Below are positions 56,326 to 63,320 of a stretch of DNA of 63,320 nt, piece after piece (position 1 is the stretch's first letter; each line of letters starts with the position of its first letter). Made by a program: the position numbers and the translations under genes. A model generated the notes under the pieces. It had not been told where the DNA came from and made no database searches. It saw only the letters and a program-made list of their open reading frames with translations. This stretch comes from Sulfitobacter undariae (lineage in GTDB: Bacteria; Pseudomonadota; Alphaproteobacteria; Rhodobacterales; Rhodobacteraceae), in the NCBI RefSeq assembly GCF_014196805.1, contig NZ_JACIEI010000020.1:1-63320 (forward strand), written 5' to 3'.

Positions 56326-56896
56326 TTGGTGTCACACACGAACACATTGGGAGAGGTGGCGGAGAAACAGTCCGTAAAATAAAACTTTTATCATATTGAT
56401 TTTTATTTATAATATTAGACTGGATGGGTCGCATACCACGATTTAAACCACATCATGGTTTCTGATAAGCATCATTCTTATACCATAAGTCTTGTGAAAC
56501 TAGCTGTTAATTTTGCCAGTTGCCCAGATGCAAAAGCTGCATTCGCTAAACATACAGGCCATTTAACCTCAGGTAGATTAATGAGGTCGAATGCGCGCAG
56601 CATAGTCGCAAAGGCAGTGAGAAAAGTCCTGAACGCATTTGTATAGCTCCAATCATGGCCCATTCTAAGGATGAGGCTTTATCAACAGTTTATATGCGGC
56701 CAGTTAAGGTGCTACCTCAGGGCCAGGTTTCATTGAGTGAGAGCATGAAATTAAACCAGGCAGCAAGAGTGCCATGATGCATGTCTGCGATCGGTTAAAC
56801 CATTTTGTCATCATGCAGCGCATCCAAGCGCCATCGTCGCTGAAAGGTTCCGTCACCTTGTCAATCTAGCGTTCATTCTCCCAGATCAATGAAGCT
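56326..56896. other. Gene-poor stretch with possible gene remnants
   Basis: Reading frames of about 60 codons exist on both strands at 56455-56663 (plus 56455-56646, minus 56478-56663). They overlap each other, so at most one is real. The minus frame contains AFRTFLTAFATMLRAF, and neither is recognised. This is probably decayed DNA of a gene once ruled by the riboswitch, or of an older insertion. Confidence 0.35.
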
Positions 56897-57915
56897 TAGG
56901 TGTTTGATCCCACGGTTTGATGGTGCGATCCTTTCTCAGGAATGGAAGGAAGCAACATGGGACAAGTTCGTCACGGGAGCGCCACGACAACGCACGCTGT
57001 CAGAGCAGCAATACAGCGATCGCAAGCTTCGCTCTCGGCGCTGAGCGAGGAACTCGGCATCAATCCCAAGACCGTCGCGAAGTGGCGCAAGCGTGCGACG
57101 GTGGAGGATTTGAAGACCGGCCCTAAGAAGCCGCGCTCAACGGTTCTGACCGAAGAGGAGGAGGCGATGATCGTCGCCTTTCGACGGCACACACTGCTGC
57201 CGCTAGATGACTGTCTCTATGCTCTTCAGCCCTCGATCCCGCATTTGACCCGCTCGGCATTGCATCGGTGCCTGCAAAGACATGGCATCTCACGCCTGCC
57301 AGACGTTGAGGGCGACAAGCCCAAACGGCAGAAGTTCAAGCGGTACCCGATCGGCTTCTTCCATATCGACATCGCTGAGGTGCAGACGGCGGAGGGCAAG
57401 CTCTATCTCTTTGTGGGCATTGACCGAACCAGCAAGTTTGCCGTCACCCAGCTCGTGGACAAGGCAGATCGCAAGACGGCCTGGGAGTTCCTCGAACATC
57501 TGCTCAAGGTCGTTCCTTATCACATTCATACGATCCTCACCGACAATGGCATCCAGTTCGCCGAGCAGCCTCGCAATCGCAACACCCCTTATTCCCGGCA
57601 GATGCGCTTCGACATGATATGCGAAGCCAACGGGATCGAGCATCGGCTGACCAAGCCAAACCACCCTTGGACCAATGGCCAGGTCGAGCGAATGAACCGC
57701 ACGATCAAGGAGGCGACGGTGAAGCGCTACCATTACGACAGCCACGACCAACTGCGGACGCACCTCGCGGACTTCATGGCGGCCTACAACTTTGCACGCC
57801 GCCTCAAGACGCTCAGCGGCCTCACGCCCTACGAATACATCTGCAAAATCTGGACTTCAGAGCCAGATCGATTCATTCTAAATCCGATCCACCAGATGCC
57901 GGGACTGAACACCTA
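56897..57915 (+). mobile_element. IS481-family insertion sequence, about 1.02 kb
   Basis: Left end TAGGTGTTTGATCCC (56897-56911) and right end, read inward, TAGGTGTTCAGTCCC (57901-57915) match at 12 of 15 positions. If the TGT-start rule holds, the strict ends may be 56901 and 57911, with TAGG and CCTA just outside as part of the target. One intact transposase gene fills it. It appears richer in G+C than the flanking DNA, a sign of transfer. Confidence 0.78.
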
Positions 57916-57916
57916 G
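56957..57916 (+). CDS. IS481-family transposase
   Basis: 319 aa from ATG 56957 (AAGGAAG upstream). Helix-turn-helix region (LSALSEELGINPKTVAKWRK) and a DDE catalytic core: Asp in FHIDIAEV, Asp in LTDNGIQF, Glu in QVERMNRTIKEATV, plus AYNFARRLKTLSGLTPYEYI at the end. The reading frame is intact, so the element may still move. The stop codon lies in the right terminal repeat. Confidence 0.93.
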   Translation: MGQVRHGSATTTHAVRAAIQRSQASLSALSEELGINPKTVAKWRKRATVEDLKTGPKKPRSTVLTEEEEAMIVAFRRHTLLPLDDCLYALQPSIPHLTRSALHRCLQRHGISRLPDVEGDKPKRQKFKRYPIGFFHIDIAEVQTAEGKLYLFVGIDRTSKFAVTQLVDKADRKTAWEFLEHLLKVVPYHIHTILTDNGIQFAEQPRNRNTPYSRQMRFDMICEANGIEHRLTKPNHPWTNGQVERMNRTIKEATVKRYHYDSHDQLRTHLADFMAAYNFARRLKTLSGLTPYEYICKIWTSEPDRFILNPIHQMPGLNT

Positions 57917-58112
57917 AATTCGGTCCAGACTTTTTGTACCAATTCAAGCATCTAAGCTAAGCAACCTATCACTGATACAAGGGATCCAGAGCTTGCGATG
58001 GTTAAGGCGTTTTGAACCTCCATTATTGTGTGATGATAGACATCACAAACTTGAATTCCACATAGGCCTGTGATAACTTTTTAATGGCGAAAAATCATCG
58101 GAGCTACGTTTG

Positions 58113-59504
58113 GTGGCACATATTTTGTTACGCAGCCCTAAGGGTAACGAGCATTATCCTGCGATTATTGTCCGTAGTCATACAGCCAAGGGCGCGAAGG
58201 TCGGCCACGGGGATGTGCTTTACGAGATAAAGACCGCCCAAGGTCGAAATTTGGGTATCAAAGCGTCAAAAGATGGATGCGTCATATCTCCTCCCTACCC
58301 AGAAGGTATGACGCTGCATGAACAGGTTGTGTTGGCTGAGTTGGATTCGGATGTGCCCCATGCGGAGGCAAAAATCACCGCAAAAACCACCGCACAAGCC
58401 GCAGAGAAAAAGCCGAAATCGCATGCCGAAGCAAGAGGCACTAAGCCCAATGGAAAACCCAGAAAGGTCATGCTGCGTACGCCTGCGCCGATATATCTCT
58501 ATCCGCTCACAGTTACGTCAGCTGGTGTTGAACAGGGCACATTAGTCAGCGCAGGCGACACGTTGTATGAGCTGCGCTGCGCTAATGGGCGGGAGGTTCG
58601 AATTCCTTCGCCAGAGGCAGGGCAGCTGGCCTCCCCAGCTTATCCGGTGGGTTTTCAGTTTAATGCGCCGGCTCTTTTGGCCGAGATATCTGTTGACACA
58701 GGAAAGGCAGAGCCCGAGCCGTCATTCAAATCTGCTGGCACCGGAACCAAATCGAAGGGGGGGGCAGGCCCAAGCAATAAACCTCGGGCACAGACGCAAA
58801 GCACACCGCCACAAGAGAAAACCCGGCACGACAGGCATACGCGCAAATCCAAGCCACAAACAACGACACAGTCGCCAAAACGCCCCACTGACCCAAGGGT
58901 GCTAAAGGCGGTCGAACGGGAACGCGACACCACGCCTTCGGCCTTTCTGCGAAGTTTCTGGACGGCAGAGACGCCGGATGTGCGTTGGGGCGGTTTCGGG
59001 CCAATCTTCAAGATGTCGCTGCTTTTTACCGCCATGTTAATGGGCTTCCAACTTGTGCTGCGCGCCATAACACCCGATCTGGAACTAGAAGCACTGTTGC
59101 TTCCCGCCATGGGGATCGCCATCTTGAGCGCGTTCCTGACCGTCCGCATTGTGCGCCACTGGCGACATCGCCCGTCGCCTCCCGGGCTTGTTTTTCCACT
59201 TGCTGGGCTTGCTATATTAGGCTGTGGGGCAAGTATCATACCCGATCGCGAAATCTATTATGCAACAGGGTTTGATCCGGCAGAGATACCTATTGAGATT
59301 TTAGGCAGCATCAGTCGTGTCTTCAGTGAAGGCAACCCAACAACCGCCTCCTCGGGCACAAATTCCGAATCGTCAGGCAAATCCAGCGGCACCGCCGATG
59401 ATTTTTACCTTGAGCGGATCGGTGCCAAGCCGCTGGGCGGCGCCAAAAGTCGGGCTGCGCCACCAGATTTGCAAAACAAATTCGACGACTGGATCAATTC
59501 ATGA
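58113..59504 (+). CDS. Membrane protein with two lipoyl-like domains (unknown function)
   Basis: 463 aa from GTG 58113 (GGAG nine bases upstream; TTG 58110 also possible). Two barrel-sandwich-type repeats near residues 1-85 and 120-195: HGDVLYEIKTAQG and AGDTLYELRCANG share the hairpin, and SPPYPEGMTL resembles SPAYPVGFQF. The turn that carries lysine in true biotin or lipoyl carriers has TAQG/CANG, so it is probably not modified. A long Ser/Pro/Lys linker leads to three membrane helices (about 305-330, 335-360, 365-385) and an acidic tail. First gene of a three-gene operon. Confidence 0.72.
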   Translation: MAHILLRSPKGNEHYPAIIVRSHTAKGAKVGHGDVLYEIKTAQGRNLGIKASKDGCVISPPYPEGMTLHEQVVLAELDSDVPHAEAKITAKTTAQAAEKKPKSHAEARGTKPNGKPRKVMLRTPAPIYLYPLTVTSAGVEQGTLVSAGDTLYELRCANGREVRIPSPEAGQLASPAYPVGFQFNAPALLAEISVDTGKAEPEPSFKSAGTGTKSKGGAGPSNKPRAQTQSTPPQEKTRHDRHTRKSKPQTTTQSPKRPTDPRVLKAVERERDTTPSAFLRSFWTAETPDVRWGGFGPIFKMSLLFTAMLMGFQLVLRAITPDLELEALLLPAMGIAILSAFLTVRIVRHWRHRPSPPGLVFPLAGLAILGCGASIIPDREIYYATGFDPAEIPIEILGSISRVFSEGNPTTASSGTNSESSGKSSGTADDFYLERIGAKPLGGAKSRAAPPDLQNKFDDWINS

Positions 59505-60853
59505 CCCTTTATCGTAGTTTCCCGGCTCTTGTCCTGAGTCTGTCGATCATGACGTTGATGGCACTTTTTGCACCCGCCTTCGCCCAAGGCCAGCGCAGCT
59601 TCTCTGTCGAAAACAGGATTTACACCGGAACTTTCCGGCATTCCCACGTGCCGAAAGGATTGTTCACGGACAGTTATACCAAGATAGCGTGGGACGCCGA
59701 ACTCAAAATGGGCCTGCTGTACGGTGAGCCGGTGTTCTCGACAAAATTCCGCTTTGAGATCGAGGATTGGAGATATGTGGTTCCGAGCCTTGGGCCGACA
59801 AAATACATTCAATGGACGCCTAGTTCCGGGGCCGGCCTGCAGAGGGTGGGCGGCTTACCCGCTGATGCCCCTCGGGCGATGCCTTATGAAGTGAAGCTCG
59901 GTTTTAAATTCCGCGACATAAAGAGCCGCCAGTTTGTCGAGGTCATCCAAGATATCGGTGCGCCTGGAAAGCCGGGAACTTGGTCCTTCAATGTGCCGGG
60001 CAGTCCTAACTGGGACAAAACGTTCATCGGCTTTGACGAGCCGAACAAGGGCAGTTGGCTAAACGCTGTGGATGCTAAAAACACTTGGAAATCCGAACTG
60101 GAACTGTTGAGCGTGCGCATCGTTTCAATCAAATGGTCCACCGCCGATCTGTTTGATTACCTGCGAACCTACAACATGTATGACCGCACTATGGCCACGA
60201 TTGAGGCCATCAACAGGCTGCTGGATGGGGCTGAGCGTAGTTATGGGTACGATGCGCGTTTCGAGCGCCCTTCAAAGTTAAAGTACCAGAACACCCCATT
60301 CCTCGCGAGCGTCCCCCTTAAGCTGTTGCGCCAACTTGAGCGGCTGCAAAACTTGCCCGAAGAGCTCAAGCAAGGCGATGACACCGCCTATGAACAGGCC
60401 AAAGACAACGCAGAGGACATTGTCGCGGTGATGGAAGAGGATATCCGAAATTATGATGATAAAACTCCACGCCAAAAGGATTTGCCGCAAGGTTCCGAGA
60501 TGATTTTTGAACAGGACGGGCTTCAACCGATCTTTGTGCAATTGCCACTGCGTTTCGAATTGATCGATCATGGTAGCGAAGATGGAGACCGCGTGCGTCT
60601 TCGTGTACGCGATAGCTCTGGACAAGTGATGGATGAATCCAAGACGCTGCGCAATGCTGGGACAGGATTTTCGCCAGCGGTGCGCGCCGGCTCGATCTCG
60701 ATTTCAATTGAGGCGCTGAACGAAGGATCGTCAGGCCCCAATACTGGCACGATCGTGGTTCATTCCAAAGTGACCAAAGGGCCGAGTTCACAGCAATACA
60801 ATCTGAAAACCGGCGATACAGGCACCTTGATGGTTTTTGCTCCCGCTCAATAA
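59501..60853 (+). CDS. Secreted 450-aa protein of unknown function
   Basis: Start overlaps the stop before it by four bases (ATGA). A signal peptide (MTLYRSFPALVLSLSIMTLM, cleavage near FAQGQR) exports it. N-terminal beta-rich part (VFSTKFRFEIEDWRYVV, PYEVKLGFKFRDIK), a central helical and coiled-coil-like part (about 215-310, LLRQLERLQNLPEELKQGD), then a beta-rich end (FELIDHGSEDGDRVRLRVRD). No cysteine cluster or catalytic motif is recognised. The tail ends AP-rich (LMVFAPAQ). Confidence 0.7.
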   Translation: MTLYRSFPALVLSLSIMTLMALFAPAFAQGQRSFSVENRIYTGTFRHSHVPKGLFTDSYTKIAWDAELKMGLLYGEPVFSTKFRFEIEDWRYVVPSLGPTKYIQWTPSSGAGLQRVGGLPADAPRAMPYEVKLGFKFRDIKSRQFVEVIQDIGAPGKPGTWSFNVPGSPNWDKTFIGFDEPNKGSWLNAVDAKNTWKSELELLSVRIVSIKWSTADLFDYLRTYNMYDRTMATIEAINRLLDGAERSYGYDARFERPSKLKYQNTPFLASVPLKLLRQLERLQNLPEELKQGDDTAYEQAKDNAEDIVAVMEEDIRNYDDKTPRQKDLPQGSEMIFEQDGLQPIFVQLPLRFELIDHGSEDGDRVRLRVRDSSGQVMDESKTLRNAGTGFSPAVRAGSISISIEALNEGSSGPNTGTIVVHSKVTKGPSSQQYNLKTGDTGTLMVFAPAQ

Positions 60854-60863
60854 GGCAAATAAT

Positions 60864-61919
60864 ATGCGTTACCCTCTACAGTCTCTTCGTCAAGCGACGT
60901 TTGCCGTTGCACTGTTGATCCCCGGCGTGGGGCAGGCGCAGATGCAACCGCTTGACGCGCGTTTAACCCCGGTTGCGCGTGAGGATGTGTCACGGTCGGT
61001 GACAGCGATTGTAGGGGACATCGATCAGGCCAAATGCAGCGGGATTGCCATTGGCGATAACGCTGTCTTGACGGCTGCACGCTGTGTGATCGATCTCAAG
61101 ACAGGCAAGCCACTGCCGGACCGGCAAGTGATCGCAGGCATCGATCTGGACGATGAATTTATGCCGACCAGCCGTTTTTTTCCGTCCAGATATTATATCC
61201 CTGATCCTGATGGCCCCTTTGGTAAAGCCAGACTGGCAGATCAGCCTGCAATTGTGCGTCTCCGGAGAAACACCAAGGAAAACCATGAATTCGCCAAGGG
61301 TTCGTCCCCCACGCGGTTTCACCGCACCGGAATAGACCCTGATCCGGATCGCCTGCATACGATTGCCTACACGGATGGCAATCTGTCACAAATGCATGGC
61401 GAGGGATGTGCGATCCTGTCGATCCTTGGCGACGGGCGAATGCGCCTCAACTGCAAAATGTCGAATACCGCCGCTGGTGCCCCTTTGCTTAGCCCAAGCG
61501 GGATCGTTGGCATCTATCTGAGTGAGGGCATGGGGTATTATTTTGGTGCGTCTGAGATCGCCGATCTTGAACGTATTGCGACCAAATATAAGCCAAAGCA
61601 CTTTATCGAAGTTTCTAATGAAAATGAACCCAGCTTTATTTCTATGGTTTTGACCACGAATTGCCGTACGGGAGTCAAATTTTACCTACGCTATGTCGCG
61701 CTGAACGATTCAAGTAGAAAGTTTCGTCAAACGACCGGCAGGGTCGGCAAGGGGGAACAAAGGATCGTCCAGATGCGAAGCGATAACAGCATTTTTTATC
61801 TGGCCGGCAAAAGTGGTAAAAAAGTGTGGGGGCGTGATCGGAAATTTTCTGGCCGGATGTTCAGCCAGATCGATGTGAAACGCGCAGGAGACTATTTCTG
61901 GAAATTTAACTGCAACTGA
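60864..61919 (+). CDS. Secreted trypsin-fold protein lacking catalytic residues (pseudo-protease)
   Basis: 351 aa from ATG 60864. Signal peptide MRYPLQSLRQATFAVALLIP. KCSGIAIGDNAVLTAARCVI is the S1 family 'TAAHC' region, but the catalytic His is Arg73. MSNTAAGAPLL sits where GDSGGP should be, with Ala204 in place of the catalytic Ser. The Asp region (DQPAIVRLRR) is also degenerate. Cys54 and Cys74 could form the usual bond. A C-terminal beta domain of about 100 aa follows. Last gene of the operon. Probably a binding protein, not an enzyme. Confidence 0.8.
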   Translation: MRYPLQSLRQATFAVALLIPGVGQAQMQPLDARLTPVAREDVSRSVTAIVGDIDQAKCSGIAIGDNAVLTAARCVIDLKTGKPLPDRQVIAGIDLDDEFMPTSRFFPSRYYIPDPDGPFGKARLADQPAIVRLRRNTKENHEFAKGSSPTRFHRTGIDPDPDRLHTIAYTDGNLSQMHGEGCAILSILGDGRMRLNCKMSNTAAGAPLLSPSGIVGIYLSEGMGYYFGASEIADLERIATKYKPKHFIEVSNENEPSFISMVLTTNCRTGVKFYLRYVALNDSSRKFRQTTGRVGKGEQRIVQMRSDNSIFYLAGKSGKKVWGRDRKFSGRMFSQIDVKRAGDYFWKFNCN

Positions 61920-62185
61920 TCAGGCAGTTCATCCCCTTGCTTGAGGTTGATCAAATGCTAGGTTCGTTGGACGATGCTACTGATAAGTAGTTAAGGATAT
62001 ACCTGAGGAGTTCACCAAAGCTCAACATAAGGTGAACCTGACCCGGTTTGTTCTCTCACCTATTCTGTCTAAAAAGGTCTACCCTACATAGACAGCCTGG
62101 TTTTTCGTCGGAAGTGTATATTTTGAGTTGAAATCAGATTTAGAGACAGTATTCTAAAAAAGGTCTAGTTTCATAGGAGACGAGT
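61920..62185. repeat. Intergenic direct repeats before the resolvase gene
   Basis: TATTCTGTCTAAAAAGG and TCTA (62061-62081) recurs as TATTCTAAAAAAGGTCTA (62150-62167), the second copy lacking four bases, just before the resolvase start at 62186. This could be a recombination (res) site or an operator. AT-rich, no gene. Confidence 0.45.
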
Positions 62186-62728
62186 ATGTCCATTGTTGGC
62201 TACCGTCGCGTCAGTACTCTTGAGCAAAACTTCGACAGGCAAGATTTGGGGCCGGTTGATAAGCTCTTTGAAGAAAAGCTATCGGGTAAAAGTACCAAAG
62301 ATCGCCCAGCGCTCAATTCCATGCTGGATTGGGTGCGAGAAGGAGACACTGTTATCGTGCACAGCATAGATAGGTTAGCCAGAGATCTCCGCGACCTGCA
62401 GACGATCATTCAAGGACTGAACGACAAAGGTGCCTCAATAACATTCAAAACTGAAGGACTTATATTTTCGGCGAAGTCGGATGACGCTTTCGCCACGCTC
62501 CAACTTCAGATGATGGGAGCCTTCGCTGAATTTGAGCGAAACATTATCCGGAAACGTCAAGCAGAGGGAATCGCCAAAGCAAAAGCAAAAGGGCTGTATA
62601 AGGGCCGCCCGAAAGTTGTCGATGATGCTAAAGTTAAAGAATTGCGCAACTCAGGTATGGGGGCGACTGCGATTGCCAAGGAGCTTGGCATCGGGCGAGC
62701 CACCGTCTACAAGTCGTTGGGATCTTAA
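62186..62728 (+). CDS. Serine recombinase (resolvase/invertase)
   Basis: 180 aa, GGAG upstream. The catalytic domain opens SIVGYRRVST (Ser near residue 10) and has VHSIDRLARDLRDLQ; the E-helix follows FAEFERNIIRKRQAEGI. A C-terminal helix-turn-helix (GATAIAKELGIGRATVYKSL) binds DNA. Typical Tn3/plasmid-type resolvase of full length. No transposase partner gene is next to it. Confidence 0.93.
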   Translation: MSIVGYRRVSTLEQNFDRQDLGPVDKLFEEKLSGKSTKDRPALNSMLDWVREGDTVIVHSIDRLARDLRDLQTIIQGLNDKGASITFKTEGLIFSAKSDDAFATLQLQMMGAFAEFERNIIRKRQAEGIAKAKAKGLYKGRPKVVDDAKVKELRNSGMGATAIAKELGIGRATVYKSLGS

Positions 62729-62737
62729 AACCTCGGA

Positions 62738-63262
62738 TTGAAACTGAAGTGCGGAATACCGACCAAACCCATCACCATCGAGCAGATGAAGGGAACTATC
62801 GGCTCACTCTTGTTGCTTTGGTCGGGTATCGAACAGTCCCTTAATGAAGCAATTGAAAATCTGCACACAGAGAAGATGTCCAAATCGGTTCATGGCATAT
62901 CAAGGTCTATTGATGTGTGGTCACTGGCGGTCAAACAAACGGATAACACCAGTACACTTCATGCGGACCTTTGCGATCGCTTTGTCAGAATGCTTAAGGA
63001 AGCGCTCGTGATCAGGAACTTCGTATGTCACGGATTGACTGGAATCTCCGCGCGACTTCACAGCGGTAACCCAGAAGCACATCTTCAAGTGCAGCTTGGG
63101 GAGGATACACGTCTCCTGACCTGGCACCAACTCGATGAAATGTTTAGATGGATGTCGAGGAGTAGGTGGCTGATCAGAGATTTGACCGAGGCCGCCATGG
63201 AAAATGACGCCCAGCGAGCCAATAACAGTAAGCGGTGCGTCGATCCCACCTATTTGACGTAA
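62738..63262 (+). CDS. HEPN-like protein, 3' end overwritten by an IS66-family element
   Basis: 174 codons from a TTG at 62738; ATG 62786 (MKGTIGSLLLLWSGIEQ) may be the real start. All-helical. IRNFVCHGL carries Arg93-Asn94 and His98, the Rx4-6H motif of HEPN RNases. No nucleotidyltransferase partner is seen. From about 63228 the frame runs into IS66 terminal sequence (GTAAGCGG), so the last ~10 codons are not native. Follows the resolvase by nine bases. Confidence 0.55.
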   Translation: MKLKCGIPTKPITIEQMKGTIGSLLLLWSGIEQSLNEAIENLHTEKMSKSVHGISRSIDVWSLAVKQTDNTSTLHADLCDRFVRMLKEALVIRNFVCHGLTGISARLHSGNPEAHLQVQLGEDTRLLTWHQLDEMFRWMSRSRWLIRDLTEAAMENDAQRANNSKRCVDPTYLT

Positions 63263-63320
63263 TTCCACGGTAGCAGATCGTTGATCTGGCTTTGTTTGTG
63301 GCCTGCAACGATGGCTGTGA
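63228..63320 (-). mobile_element. IS66-family element, end only (continues off the window)
   Basis: GTAAGCGG starting at 63228 is the typical terminal repeat of IS66-type elements. It is followed inward by the end of a transposase gene on the minus strand. The remainder lies to the right of the window. Confidence 0.7.
63250..63320 (-). CDS. IS66-family transposase (TnpC), C-terminal fragment
   Basis: The minus-strand frame reads TAIVAGHKQSQINDLLPWNY followed by VK and a stop at 63250-63252. This matches the conserved C-terminal end of IS66 TnpC proteins ('GHK...I.DLLPWN'). Only 23 codons are in the window. Confidence 0.8.
   Translation of the reverse strand, partial: TAIVAGHKQSQINDLLPWNYVK

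Noticed and set aside
56455..56663. Overlapping 60-codon frames on both strands before the IS481 element
   Set aside because: They contradict each other, no ribosome site is clear and neither resembles a known family.
58113..59504. Reading the first operon protein as a biotin carboxyl carrier
   Set aside because: The lysine-bearing MKM or DKA hairpin is absent in both repeats and there is a membrane anchor, so a carrier role is unlikely.

Overview
The window looks like a chromosome segment of a marine alphaproteobacterium of the Rhodobacterales (Roseobacter group). The evidence is the suf gene order (iscR, nifS-like desulfurase, sufB, sufC, sufD, sufS), a cckA-type hybrid kinase, a GAAC-N7-GAAC SOS box at recA, an Irr-type iron box, TRAP transport genes, a secreted Hint/RTX protein, and a corrinoid methyl-transfer gene set. 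About 50 genes are housekeeping or metabolic. Both ends, and the part from about 55.5 kb onward, are accessory DNA.

Layout. 1-100 is the 5' end of an IS3-type element. 100-3300 is AT-rich and holds small unknown genes and a large NIDO/RTX/Hint protein. 3540-9700 holds tRNA-Gly, an ASKHA ferredoxin for corrinoid reactivation, a ureohydrolase, guaB and an rsmB-like gene. 9800-20800 holds cckA, a sulfotransferase-like gene, recA, alaS, a DUF1330 gene, typA, an SMR transporter and icd. 20900-22370 is a three-gene operon (alpha/beta hydrolase, 77-aa protein, HD hydrolase). 22538-31066 is a ten-gene iscR-suf operon with four unexpected inserts: a mini membrane protein, a pyruvyl-transferase-like protein and two Yip1-like membrane proteins. 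tRNA-Arg(CCG) follows.

31364-33714 encodes a methyl-H4folate:corrinoid methyltransferase, a MetF-like reductase and a small 'virulence factor' family protein. This is the functional partner set of the ASKHA protein 25 kb away. 33978-36541 holds ppx, rlmE and hlyIII. 36556-43735 holds a TRAP transporter operon with an amidase, a beta-propeller protein and an unknown protein, flanked by a cupin and a LysR regulator. 43867-45454 is an ene-reductase with a divergent HxlR regulator and a clear operator. 45525-48230 is a two-component system next to a secreted HbpS/GlcG-like protein. 48336-55479 is a siderophore uptake locus (binding protein, two permeases, ATPase, TonB receptor, ferric-siderophore reductase).

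55.5-63.3 kb is a patchwork. It holds a possible small RNA, a cobalamin riboswitch with no gene behind it, an intact IS481-family element, and an unfamiliar three-gene operon: a membrane protein with two lipoyl-like domains, a secreted 450-aa protein, and a secreted trypsin-fold protein that has lost its catalytic residues. It ends with a serine resolvase and a HEPN-like gene cut by an IS66-family element that continues past the window. The orphan riboswitch and the three-gene operon with its pseudo-protease are the strongest candidates for something undescribed. All calls were made by reading the sequence; no database search was run.
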